Assembly (NCBI GenBank): GCA_037176845.1
Contig: JAYKXP010000141.1
Coordinates: 51,342 to 115,341 of the forward strand
Length of the DNA stretch: 64,000 bases
Direction of reading: 5' to 3'
Origin: Paramarasmius palmivorus
Lineage: Eukaryota; Basidiomycota; Agaricomycetes; Agaricales; Marasmiaceae
Position numbers and translations under genes: made by a program. Below the pieces are notes generated by a model, which was not told where the DNA came from, searched no databases, and worked only from the letters and a program-made list of their open reading frames with translations. Positions 22,144 through 33,167 of the stretch are shown here, piece after piece (the stretch's first letter is position 1; every line of letters starts with the position of its first letter).

Positions 22144-23620
22144 ATGGAGCAACATGAAGCAGGACGTGTTATTGAAATTTCGAAGCCTCCACCATTAGCC
22201 CCAATCCACAAAATATCACCCGAGATCCTGCTCAAAATATTCCCTTTTTTGTGCGAGGAGAACTGGCTCAGGAGCCCCTGGGGATGTGTCCCTCACTCAC
22301 TCTGTCCGCTGTTTGTGGTACATGGCGAATCATCATGCTCTCCCATTCGAAGCTGTGGTCCGCCATAGCGATCGATTTCAGCCTTGTGGACCATATGTCT
22401 CGCAAGTACCTCCCTTACCTGCGTCGTACAATACAGCTCTTTATGGATCGCTCCAAGCCAACGTTGCTGTCGCTGACTTTGTATATTGGCGACGAGAGGG
22501 AGTCACCGGAAATACAGGACATTTGGAACACTGTCCTTGCTTCGAATTCGAATCGCTGGCGTAGCCTCCATTTGGGCATCTTCAACGACCGTGACAGTGA
22601 CACTATTGAACTTCACCCTCTCTTTCAGGCCATCACCGGTCGTCTCGAGTCTTTGCAACATTTATCCATTACTGCTATTCCCGTCGAGGTTGAATTGGAG
22701 CCTCGAGACCTATTCAGTGTCTGTCCATCTCTCAATAGCATCGCTCTTGAATGCGTGGACTTGGATACTCTGGCTCTCCCGCACTCCCAAATTAGGTCTT
22801 TGACCATACGATACGGCGCCATAGACGACGACTTTGCTACGTTATTTCCAAACGTGGAGCATATAGTCCTTGAAGACTTGTACTGTCCTTACGACCCAAG
22901 CGACCCAGAACGACAAATTTGTTGCAGCTCCAAGGTTCGAAGCTTGACGGTCACAGCAGGACGGAGTTGCGAAGAAGCGGATGAAATATTCAATCCGTTT
23001 CGCACATTCACACTTCCTGGTCTTTCATCGTTGGGAATTACAGATAGTGCGTCCGACTTCCTCGAGGATTGGAAAACTTTCGACGAGAAAACTGTGGAAC
23101 ATTTCTTGATTCGGTCTCGTTGTTCCATCACCCATTTTCTTCTCAAATCAACGCCCATTACCGACGGGCAAGCTATCAAAGTGATTGGGCTGATGCCTAC
23201 TCTTCAGAGCCTGCATATTGAGAATACCATTGCCAAACGGGTGGGTTTCTCGGGAACAGGATCATCACAGCGAGTTTTCTCAAAGCTCTGTCAATCGACC
23301 CAGAGGTTCGAGAGGGGGAGGATCCGCTGGCGCCGCACCTCAGCGAGCTAACGCTCGTGCTACATGCTTGGCGCCTGGACGCTCAAGCGCTGGTGGAAGC
23401 GCTGAGCTCCCGACGTTCGCGAGATTCTGCATGCGCAGTGACGATGAAGCCAACCACTGACGGTCTCTCTTCTGTGGACATTGTGCTTATAGAGCCCATA
23501 CTGTTCGTACTGTGTCCAAAAGACAAAGAGGTCGCCTCCGAGATCATCCGACGTCTGGATGACGCTCGACTCAAGCTCAATGGCAGAAACTTTAGCATGA
23601 GGATAAGACGTACTATGTGA
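22144..23620 (+). pseudogene. Frameshifted F-box/leucine-rich gene, paralogue of 7707-9415
   Basis: An F-box-like start (LAPIHKISPEILLKIFPFLCEEN) runs in one frame from 22144. Between about 22262 and 22290 the reading must move to a second frame to reach CPSLTLSAVCGTWRIIMLS; compared with the copy at 7707 there are two extra bases. A long leucine-rich stretch (LFMDRSKPTLLSLTLYI, CPSLNSIALECVDLDTLALP) stays open until about 23240. There a third frame is needed for LAPHLSELTLVLHAW and the end near 23620. It is thus broken in two places, neither of which matches the breaks of the paralogue, so the copies decayed independently. Confidence 0.75.
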
Positions 23621-24009
23621 TTCGGAGTAGCTAGGCGAGGAACTTAGACATGGTATAGCCAGGTACGTAGTATCCAGACGCCAATCAAAAAGCACATTAT
23701 AAGTGATTCAGGAGTATAGAACGCGACATAACTTTATTGACCTACATATGTATCACGGTTGTATCGGGCCAATACAATTCTTGACACTAAGCTGTAGCTT
23801 GTCAATGTACCAACACCGGAGGGTATGAATGTCCGTGACGGTGTTGGTTTCAGTCCGATTCACTCTTCATTAACCACCCAGGAACAAGGACAATTGGTCT
23901 GTCCAAGCACATACTTAAAGCTCAAGGTCTTGGGGTCTCAGGCTGCCCATCATCATCCTTCACCGTCTCTAGAAATTTTTTCTTTCTTGACATCTGTACA
24001 ACAAATAAC
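23621..24009. other. Intergenic, nothing recognised
   Basis: 3' flank of the broken F-box gene and 5' flank of the small gene at 24010. Confidence 0.5.
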
Positions 24010-24332
24010 ATGGGAATCTTCACCTGGATTGGCGATACTGCGAAATCAGTCTACGAGGGGATCAACGTCGGTATCCATTTCCAGCCTAAAGTTCTCTCTT
24101 ACTCATTCCCATATAGATTGATACAGCCAGAGAAATTGTAGACACGGCCAAGGCGTTTACAAACCGTGTCGCAGAGCTATCAGAGGCCATTCCTCCTGTC
24201 ATCAATCCGATTAGTTTTCCTGCTCACATGGGTACGTCGTGTATACGCCATATAGCACACATGTCAAGGAGTAACCTGAATTGGTCAGTCAATGCTACCC
24301 TCACAGTCATTTCGGAAAAGTTGGGTGGATAA
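24010..24332 (+). CDS. Small protein of unknown function (71 aa)
   Basis: Three short exons can be spliced in one frame: 24010-24066, 24117-24231 and 24289-24332 (introns of 50 and 57 bp), giving 71 aa. It starts MGIFTWIGDTAKSVYEG, continues with an alanine-rich helix-like stretch (DTAREIVDTAKAF) and ends VISEKLGG. The first donor (GTCGGT) is weak, while the second (GTACGT) and both acceptors are good. There are no paralogues in the window. It is too short for a simple open-frame search to find, so treat it as a candidate that needs transcript support. Confidence 0.4.
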
Positions 24333-24397
24333 AACATCCTCGGCCGCACCATTGATCAAACTAAACAGTCTGGATTCGTGTACATTACATTACATAC

Positions 24398-25646
24398 CTA
24401 GTACAAACAATACCGATTATAACGACGAATTCTTACCACCTCAACGAGTTTGTGCTCAACCCTCTCCTCCAACATCTCTCCACTGAGCCTCGCAGTATCT
24501 CGAAACCTGTCCCTCATCCAATCGCTAGTTCGAAGTCGTTCCGTGCTTTCTCTATACTTCCCAACGCGCTCAGATTTCAATACCCAATCAAATATCTCCC
24601 GTAATTCGTCATATGGCATCTTCGCATCCGGCGACAATCTCGCCCTTTCCAACTCCTTCGCCAAAAGAACCTTTTTGTCTTCAAACGCCCGGACTTGTTC
24701 ATCCGAAGGCTCAGATTGATAGCGTACCCTGAGCACATCTGCCAGGTCATCAAGCAGCTCTGCAAGTTCTCTGTCCGCGAACTTGACGTCGTCCATATCC
24801 CCTATGGAAAGGTGCCGGCGTTTGCCTCTGCCTCCCATGTACCGGTCGTAATGGTAGCTGTATTCGTCCTCGTCAAAAATCTCTTTAATAAGTGCGGAGA
24901 GGCTTGTTGTGCTAAGTTGGTGGCGAGTAAAACGGAGAGCGAGCCATGTAAGGACATGGTAGAACGATTCGAGATCATCTGCGAGCGAGAGCGGTGGAGG
25001 TGTAAGTGTGTCCTGTAGCATTGCGGACATGAATTGAAGCGTTCCCTGTGTTATGCATCAGTGATCCACATGCGAGGGTTTCGAATCGTAGTCATACCGT
25101 TTGACGAACTGGCAATCCCAGTTCCGAATCCGAATCGACGAGTATACCGCCGCGTTAGAGGTGATAAAGATATTTCCAACGCCAATATTGCCATGAAGAA
25201 TTGCGGCTTTCTCATATAATTGCTGGTGAGCTGGGTGCGACATTAGCAGCGTGAAAAGAGGAATAATGGCCCGATACGTACCTTCCGCGGCGTCCGCCAT
25301 CGCCGATACCATTTGCCCAGTGTTCTCAAAATACAACACCTCTCGGCCAAGATCCTTCACGATGATTCGAGTACGGGGAGGCTGACGAGTTTTTGCAACA
25401 ACTCGAGTATCCCAGCTCTCCTTCGGGTGCCCCGTTTCTCCAGGAACAAAGTTCATGTGCGGGTAACGCGACCAAACTTGGCACCAGAGAATACACTGTC
25501 GGCTGAACCGATCTCGCTCTCGAACATGGTTGACATCCCAGGTTCAGCTTCGAAGAAAGCTTGTTGAGTAGGAATTCAAAGATGAATGGGTTCAAGTTCT
25601 GGCGTAGTCGTCGATACGCTGGCTTTATAAAGCCAGCCAATGTCAT
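24398..25646 (-). pseudogene. FunK1-type fungal kinase, decayed
   Basis: The C-terminal part (25030-24398) shows the FunK1 signature around LQFMSAMLQD and DDLESFYHVLTWLALRFT, and the preceding exon (about 25456-25086) gives the catalytic region. The catalytic loop reads LHGNIGVGNIF where active kinases of the family have H-R-D...N, and the metal-binding position reads NWD, so two key aspartate contexts are altered. The splice between these exons (GTATGA donor after VKR, CACAG acceptor before GTLQFMSA) does not keep the frame; one base is missing. The N-terminal lobe is only represented by broken pieces further right (25488-25870). FunK1 kinases are a fungal-specific expanded family (family knowledge). 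Read as a dead copy. Confidence 0.7.
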
Positions 25647-27261
25647 GTCTGGCCGCGATCAAGCAGACAATGCCATGGGCCACGAACTCTTCATTGTTCC
25701 CATTATAAAGGAGACTACGGGAGGCACCGTGTGCTGGCCTACGAGGCGTCCGATAATGAAGGTGAAGTCAAGAAGATGCCACAGGATGTCACCCTTCAAC
25801 TTCAGCCTCTCCGCATATGAACAACACACGGCGCAGTCGGACTCCAAACAAGCAGATGATACTCCACGCATCCAGTCTGCTGGATAGGTGAGATTGGAGT
25901 ATGGTCAACCATTAGGATGACTTACAATTGCAAGACTCAAAAGATGACGCGTCTTTGGAACGGATTTCCGGCGCCGAGCTTGAATACGAATGAGAACCAT
26001 TTAAATCGATAATCTGAGGTAGTCGTACCTGCAACATAAACATCACTCGAGCTTTCCAAGAACTATGCCCACGCTGTGGGGGTCGCTCGCCTCCCACCAC
26101 AGGAATGCTCCCTTGGCTTCCCTTGGCCGGTCATCGCCAGCTCTGCGATCTTCCCTGCTACTTTGAGTTCCCAGAGACGATGCTGGTTGCGTTCTTCGAG
26201 ATGCGAGGTACTTGAGGGACAGCCGATGCCGCCGTTTCGAAGACATAATAAGAAGAGCGCTGAACGAGCTGCAAATTCGTCAGACTGAGAATGAAAATCC
26301 CAAAAGGAGAGACGACGTACACAGCTTAGCATGAGCTTATCTCCATCTCCCCACTACCTCCATAGGCATCGGTAGTCCCCACTGGCATGAACCGCACTCC
26401 TGCACTGGCCCTGTCTGAAATCTTGTGTATCCCCGTAAGATATCGCATCATAGCCTAAAACGTCCACTTCATTTATTGGAAAATACAGGTCCAGTGGCCA
26501 CGAGTGAGCCCTCGAGAGAAGTAACGCGAATTCGCCTGATTATCGAGAGTTTGGAACAGGGAAAGGAGAAGAACTGGCGGAAGACGTATGTTCAACTAGA
26601 GAATGGTAGGTGACCCGAGATATTGCGACTAAGACCACCTTTCGTGCTCCTGGGGTTACGGTGATATTTCTCCCACTGATGCAGGAGCAGTGGTCGGCAT
26701 GCTGAGCTGAAGGACTCGGAGGCTTGAGGAAGGTGGTCGTAGGATGTCAAGAAGTAGCGCCCGAACTCTTCTATGGACCACGATGTGTCCCGGGGGAAAA
26801 GCCAGGTTCTGGTCTGTGTGCGTTGTGGACAGTCTCCGAATAAGGTGTGAAGGTGCGTTCAAAGGTGATTTCATGATTATCGCTCAGCTTATCCGAATAA
26901 ATCTCAAGTGTTCTAGAACAGCAACCACGTAGCAATCTTCAACTTTGGTTCTTCAGGCTCGTATTTGGCCGCCATTCGTCATTCTCATTGTCAACGCACA
27001 TCTTTGATACCACGTTTGGGCCTTGGCGTGTGGGCAAGATTCGTAGCTCAACATGTTCGCGGAGGACAGAGCAATATATATCGCGACGATCACCATAGGC
27101 CTGAGAGATACAGGCTCTCATGGTACTTTCCAGCCTTCTACTCGACGCCTATCCGGCCTGGTGGTCGTCACTTGGCGGAAGTAATAATACAAGATACAGA
27201 ACAACAAGACCTCAGTCATATCCACCTATACACATAACTATGATTGAATTTTAACGCGCAA
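25647..27261. other. Intergenic and remnant sequence
   Basis: Contains further decayed minus-strand frames that may be the 5' part of the FunK1 gene, and the left copy of the direct repeat at about 26040-26900. No intact gene was seen. Confidence 0.4.
26040..26900 (-). repeat. Diverged direct repeat, left copy
   Basis: Similar to about 31240-31920 in the same orientation. Shared landmarks are GATCTTCCCTGCT, CTGAACGA followed by GCTGCAAATTC(G/A)TCAGA, and AGGTGACC(C/G)G followed by GGT(A/G)ATATT or GGTGGTATT. The two copies bracket the broken eight-exon gene. They may be 5' parts of a kinase-like gene, but this is not certain. Confidence 0.5.
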
Positions 27262-30200
27262 TTACCTCGATAAATCTCTTCCATGACCACTTTTCTTTCC
27301 GTTTGCCCTCTGAAAAGATAGATTAGTCAAAGGATGAATGAATGAACAGCCAGGAAATAGAGCGTACCTCCGTGACATCTTCAAACCGACTCTTTACCCT
27401 TTCTTCCCCAACTATCTCCAGCTCAGGATACCCCATATGTCTAGCAAAGTTAGACGTGGTAGGATCAAAGCCCCGGACGACTTGCCAGTCGCGCATGGCA
27501 TCGTAGATTTCTTCTGTCCATGAGGATAGGAGAATCGGGCCCTTGATAGATGGCTCAAGTGTCGGTACCCCCCATTGCTCGTATTCCTCTTCGGGTAACT
27601 CGGGTTGGCCACTCTCATTCAGTGACCAAAAATGTGTTCGGGATTGAGTCCATGACATGGTTTCCAATACGGATACTGGAAGAGGATAGACAAAAAGGTA
27701 AAGTGGCTGAGTACCATGATTTAACGGTACTGAGACCGGACGAAGTAAGAACTCGGGGGGATTAAGGATGACTATCGAGAAAGTGAGTGTAATCATTGAA
27801 TACCCTGACATAGCATTTGTAGCTCCGTACCATGGTCTTCTGCTACTTTGGCCACCTCGTTACAATCAACGACGCGCGCACGTTGCGACAACCAATACAT
27901 CTGTGGTTTGCGCCTCAAGATGTTGTGCAATACAAAGGACGCAGCTCTGTAGGACTTCAAACTGAACCTACATAAATCGGTACTCAGGAGATTCTCAGGA
28001 AGCGCCACCGTTTCACTCACCGGACTAGCCCGTCACTGAGTACCTTCCTGTCGCTGGGTAATTTCTCGCGATAGATCGAATAGTGATAATCAACGGAGCG
28101 CCAGGTTTCGTCATTAATGTCCTCTCGAGGCCTCATCACAGGCTCCAGTGAAAGAGAGTAGATCGTGTCATAACGAAGGTGGCCTATGATATCTATCGGT
28201 ATCTCCTCCAGTTTATCCCACTGGGGATAGTCTTTTGTGAATTCGCCCGAAGTAAGTGAACTATAATATTTGCCCGTCATTTCAGATAACAGCTCTGCAG
28301 GGGAACGCACTATCATGCAGGAGCTTGCGTTGAGTAAAATACTGGCATCGATGTTAGATTCCTTAATAGTAAGGTCTCTTAAATATTGGAGGATATGTCG
28401 CCCTTCTAGCATTCCTATAGTTGCGGAGGGCACGTCCACATAGATTTCTCTCAAGCGCGAACATCCCAAACTAGGTGAAGGTAAAGGTCCTTCAGGCCCA
28501 ATACAAAGCATGCCCTTTGTATTCAGCCATACCTGTAATAGGGAGCAATAGGCATGGGATTCATTGCGACCCTGTAATAGATATAACAATGGGGTATATC
28601 AGAACATTTGCCATGTAACGAAGGCACCGAAAACCGGACGAACCTGGAGTAAACGAAGAAATATGTCTCCCCAAAATGATGGCTTGTAAAAATGCGCCAA
28701 CGGTACCATTTCTGTAGGCCGAACACGACATGATTAGAGAGCAACACTGACATGAGTCTGAGGATGCAGTACCGTGATGAAAAATCAGAAGCGGAACCTC
28801 CATCAGGAAAATTCCAAAATGGGAATTCGGCCAGCTTCGTCCGTATTTCCGCGAAACCGGGACAAAGTGAACAAAAGCGAACAAATTCCCACTAACCGGT
28901 CGAATTTGATGGTTTGAACGATTTGTTCTAATTCAACATCCCATCTGCGGGTTTGTCAAAATTTGTTCAAATTCATACTCATTTGCGTTGATTAGACTTG
29001 ATTCACTCATCCTTAGTTTGCACTATTGAGTCACTTGCAGCAATCGATAAAGGTATGAATTTTTTTAAAGAAACATGTATTGCAACCCTATCAACTCGTA
29101 CATTGCCATGATATACCAGATCTACGTTATCTACAGTACACGACGCATCCCATCTATCCCACCTGAATTGCTGAAGGAGACTGAAATCGTTCTTTGAGAC
29201 TGACAAGCTATAACGAGGCTATAATCAGCTCAGCTCAGTGGCAACAAAAAATGGAGGTGACATACTGCGAGGGGAATGACCAATGAGAGACGTGATTAAG
29301 GGCGGAATATGTGAATGATGTGGGAGGGGGCCTTGGGGAATGTAGTAGCTGTACAAAGGAGAAGAAATTAGACAAGTTGAATGAAGGCTAGATGAAAAAC
29401 TCACCAACTCAACCAGAACCAAACGAACTCAAGCCATATCTAGTAGAGTCGGGTTAGTCTCTGAAGGTTCCGGTTAGAAATCCACTTTGACCTTGACTTA
29501 GAAGGGACGGCGTGAGCAAGCGTTGAAGGAGTTGAAGAAAGGAAGGATGGGGGTGGAACAAGAAAAGAAAATCAAAGTCCAAAATGACGTGACCGTTCCT
29601 TGTTAAATTCTCGGAAGTTACCGAGCAACTGTACAGTTGATGGTGGCTTCGGAATTAGCCGGATCTGGACTCGGCGCCCAAAACTTGACAACTTGCGCAA
29701 AGTACGGCGTGTACTCCGACAAGCCTCAGTGCACCCCTCTAAGTAGACTGCACCACTAGAACATGCTGTATACCTATAACCGTACTTGACTGTATTATAA
29801 TAAAATAGAGTAATGATTAGCATGCTATATGCAGTCCCTTGACTTGGCCCGCCATATCCAGATACTTGACTCAATAACTCCCCAAGAAGCTGGTGTAAAC
29901 TGACACAAATTGCACTGATTTTGCGTCGCGGGCAGCAAAAGGGAACGAACTCACTCAAATTCTCACAAATCTTTCAAATCTGCGAGAATTACCGGTCGTT
30001 AGGGTCGTTAGAGGTCGTTAGCCGAGGTTGCACAAATTCGGCCGAATTCTCATTTTGGAATTTTCCTGATGTCCCCATGATTGAGACCAAAGAGTTGCCA
30101 TCTATTCGGCTTCCTGCCCGCTGATGAGAGACATTGATTGATGAGTTATATGGAAACGAACCTGTTACACGAATACACTGCAAAATCGTCATCCCACCAA

Positions 30201-30600
30201 CTCTGGGCACCTTCACCCTCATATGCAATAGCAGTGAACTTGGCTTGAGAGCCATACAGCTCAACACTGTATATGGTTCTCTGCCCTCGGTGTCGCGCGA
30301 ACCAACCACAGTTTCGTGATTCATAATCGAAGCAGTCATCCGCGTGAATCTCTTTGACATAAATGACATCTCCAAGCTTGACATCTCGGAACTGGAAAAC
30401 GCGGCAGTGAGCCTCCGAAACGATTTTGAAACAATAAAGCTCACCTGGTCGTACTTGGTCCGCTTTGGTACCATTTGAGTGTTGAAATTGACAGTATGGG
30501 CAGATATGTTATTCGTGTTATTTTGGACCCCTTCCACGCGGTTGAAGATGTTTTGACCTTCGAGATCGATAGTGATGTTCGACGAGTCAGAAATGTCCAT
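27262..30600 (-). pseudogene. Eight-exon orphan-family gene split by a transposon
   Basis: Paralogue of the intact 601-aa gene at 54205-56456. Exons on the minus strand: 30600-30445, 30391-30162, exon 3 in two pieces 30113-30074 and 28800-28773, 28711-28644, 28571-28021, 27967-27831, 27771-27368 and 27309-27262. The pieces of exon 3 total 68 bases, exactly the length of exon 3 in the intact copy, and are separated by the 1,271-bp element. With the element ignored, every junction keeps frame (1,662 bases). It shares with the intact copy FRDVKLGDVIYVKE, ARHRGQ(R/K)TIY, MVPLAHFYK, IGHLRYDTIYS and PELPEEEYEQWG. The exon equivalent to exon 8 of the intact copy is missing, so the last residues differ. 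Read through, the insertion brings a stop within a few codons. Confidence 0.8.
28801..30071. mobile_element. Non-autonomous DNA transposon with 32-bp TIRs (1,271 bp)
   Basis: The left end begins CATCAGGAAAATTCC at 28801; the right end, read on the other strand from 30071, begins with the same bases. The two terminal inverted repeats (28801-28832 and 30040-30071) match at 31 of 32 positions. The flanking dinucleotide TC occurs on both sides (28799-28800 and 30072-30073), consistent with a 2-bp target duplication. Removing the element and one TC restores a 68-base exon. No transposase-like frame is present inside. The right subterminal part contains three GGTCGTTAG repeats (29994-30002, 30003-30011, 30013-30021) and several ACAAATT-type motifs. 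The superfamily is not assigned. Confidence 0.88.
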
Positions 30601-30687
30601 CCTGGCAAAACGGGTAGCAGGAGGCAAAATGAACAAAGTGATGGTATCGAAGCAAGAGGTAGCGTGTGCAACAGGAGACCTTGCGAT

Positions 30688-30699
30688 GTTTTTATAGCG
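30688..30699 (-). promoter_or_regulatory. Possible TATA box of the split gene
   Basis: CGCTATAAAAAC on the minus strand, about 90 bases upstream of the ATG at 30600. Confidence 0.4.
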
Positions 30700-31239
30700 G
30701 TCAAACACAGCATTTGACAGCTGAACTTCGACCGGTGATTGCCTAGGGTAAAAGAGTGGACGGTAGAGACAAAAGCGCTCGCTGAGCGCCGATTGGAATG
30801 AAAAGAGGCGCTGACTACCAACGCAGGGTGGAACGAAGGCAAGAGAAATGAGGGCATCGACGCGCGGTCTTGCTTTGCTTTGCTCGCTAGCAACCTCAAA
30901 CACATTGAGGGAGATGTGTAGGCTGTGCATGCCTCGAGTTTCCTATGCCTCACCCAGTCCCGTCCAAATGAGACGTCATCGACTCCGGACTGCGTAGTAC
31001 GACAGTAAAGGTCAAACCGTCCTATGAATGCTGAATGGTGACTGTAGGCGGTTGTTGATATGCAACGCTGAAGCGTTATGGGATCGAGGGAAAGGATAGA
31101 GCGGTGGAGGTGGACAGTTGATGATCTGATTGCATCTAGCCTCCTAAATGGGTGAGAACTAGGTACATAAAGACAGTAATATCGCTCACTTGAAGACTAC
31201 GGTGCTCATTACTATCTGACCGCACCGTGGGCTATGCGA

Positions 31240-31920
31240 ATATCGCACCTCTCGCAACTTCGGACAAATCTTTGCCTTGGTAGGCCATCACACACGCGAG
31301 AAGCTAGTTGAAACCTGGCCGATCTTCCCTGCTTCACCATTGGGTGCTGGATCCTTTTCGAACGGTGATGGAATTGGAAGACCGATCAGGTGTAGCGAGA
31401 AGAGCCTGAACGACAAATGGCTGCAAATTCATCAGAGGTGCAAAGCGAAGCAATTGAAAGGACGACATACATACGTCTTCCCGCATTGCAACCTCTAATT
31501 CTTCAGTGCCTCCATATGTCTCGGTATTTCTCCAATTGACAAGATTCCTGGAGGCCTGCGTCTGGGTCTCGCGTATTACCTTGAATATGGCACTGGACAG
31601 TTGCTTTATCTCCTGGACTGCAAATCACAAATTTGACTGCGCCTCGAAAGGAAGCCGGAAAAGAAGGGAGACCGGAGAAAGACCTGAACGATAGGTGACC
31701 GGAAACATCGCAACGAAGACCGTCTTTCGAGATTTTGGGTTTACGGTGGTATTTTCTTGCAGATGGAGGAGGATGCCGAGGTAAGCAGAAGGTAGTGGTA
31801 GGAGGCCAAGGCGAGACCAAGGTAACCTAAGCGCTGAAACTCTTCTCTCGGGTTGAAACCGGTAAACTAAGCGGTAACCGATGTATTTGCCGCTTTCTTT
31901 CTTCCACACCATCATCGGCA
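31240..31920 (-). repeat. Diverged direct repeat, right copy
   Basis: Partner of about 26040-26900. It contains the matching GATCTTCCCTGCT, GCTGCAAATTCATCAGA and AGGTGACCGG landmarks in the same order. Confidence 0.5.
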
Positions 31921-32459
31921 TCGTTTGCTACTGCTCGCTCAAAGCTCCCTGGGTGTTCCGAGTCTTTCATTTGAACATGTGCATAACGGCCTATCAGAAT
32001 TTATTTCAAGCTCTATCATTCATACAAGTCTTGAGAAATATTACAAAATCCCTCTATGCTTGAAACTCTTTTTCGGATAACCGTCACTCTGGATGCCCGA
32101 CAAGACATGCGAGCATGGTATACATACTCTGCAAGCGCGGAATCATGATAATGCGAGCCTGCCTTCGAGTATCTCACGTGAGCTAAATGTAGAAATTATT
32201 TGAGAAATTATTTACCGGACATTCAATTTTTCCTCTCTGGAGAGTACCAGTAAACTGAGCAGTTGTACGAAGTATCCTCATCCCATGAGGGAAAGTGAGG
32301 GAGATCGAGTGTGGGAAACTCCGAGCGTCAAACTCCTTACATAAGTGCATTTCCTCTTACCGTGACGATTTCCGAACCAGTATCGCAAAACTATAGGTGA
32401 TCATCCTTCAAAGTATTTTTGCACCCTGTCAATTGACGTACATCCACAGCAATAGCACG

Positions 32460-32885
32460 CTCTAGGCAAGCCTTACAGACCCGTGAGGAATTGGAATACT
32501 GCGACCGAGCTCACGAAGAATTGGAATACTGTGACCAAGTTCCGTTTTCATTGCCAGTATCCAAATCCTACAACGGTACCCGGGACATTCACAGGGTATC
32601 AAAATACTGCGGCTGCTTTCCTCAGCCACACAAGGTATTGGGATACTCCAGCCAGTCGTCACACCTCTGCAACGTATCAGAATACTCCAGCCGGTTTCTT
32701 TGGCCTGGCAACGTATCGGGATACTCCAACCAGCCCTCACGCTTCTACAATCTATTAGGATACTATATTTCCGTGCCCACTTGGAGATAGGAATACCCCG
32801 GCTGGTTTTTGCAACAACACGACGTATCAGGATACCCTACCCATTCAGTGTCTCAGGATATCAGGATATTACCACCCCCGGCTTT
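32460..32885 (+). repeat. Degenerate ATAC minisatellite upstream of MYND gene 1
   Basis: About eight units spaced near 40 bp, each with a core close to GTATYRRRATACT. Examples begin at about 32595 (GTATCAAAATACT), 32634 (GTATTGGGATACT), 32674 (GTATCAGAATACT), 32713 (GTATCGGGATACT) and 32824 (GTATCAGGATACC). The core is nearly palindromic. The array ends about 280 bases before the ATG of the first MYND gene. Confidence 0.7.
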
Positions 32886-33167
32886 GACTTTCTATAGGTG
32901 CGCAATATCGCTGGATGATCATAATTTGTCTCTGATATGTTGTCTTGCGCCATAAAATAGAGCCTGAAAGCATCCTTGAAATTATGACGTCACCGGCAAA
33001 GTTCAGAGAATATCTACACTCTGCCTTGGGCGCCTAACCGACCACTCAAAGTATTGATTTTCTACAGCGACAACGTGCCGCTAGTCGAGGTACTTTGGCT
33101 CTCTTTGGTTCCCTTTGCACTGGGGGCATTCGTGGTTCATGCCAGCCGCATGGTGTTCCTTTCCCTT

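Larger units (their letters stand above)
30700..33167. other. Intergenic, repeats only
   Basis: Holds the right copy of the direct repeat (about 31240-31920) and the ATAC repeat array at 32460-32885. No intact gene was seen. The minus-strand frame at 30441-30953 is leader sequence of the split gene. Confidence 0.45.

Noticed and set aside
28999..29500. Open frames inside the transposon
   Set aside because: They are short, hydrophobic or low-complexity, differ in frame and lack any transposase motif.
30441..30953. 170-aa minus-strand frame over the start of the split gene
   Set aside because: It overlaps exon 1 of the better supported gene in another frame and reads mainly leader sequence.
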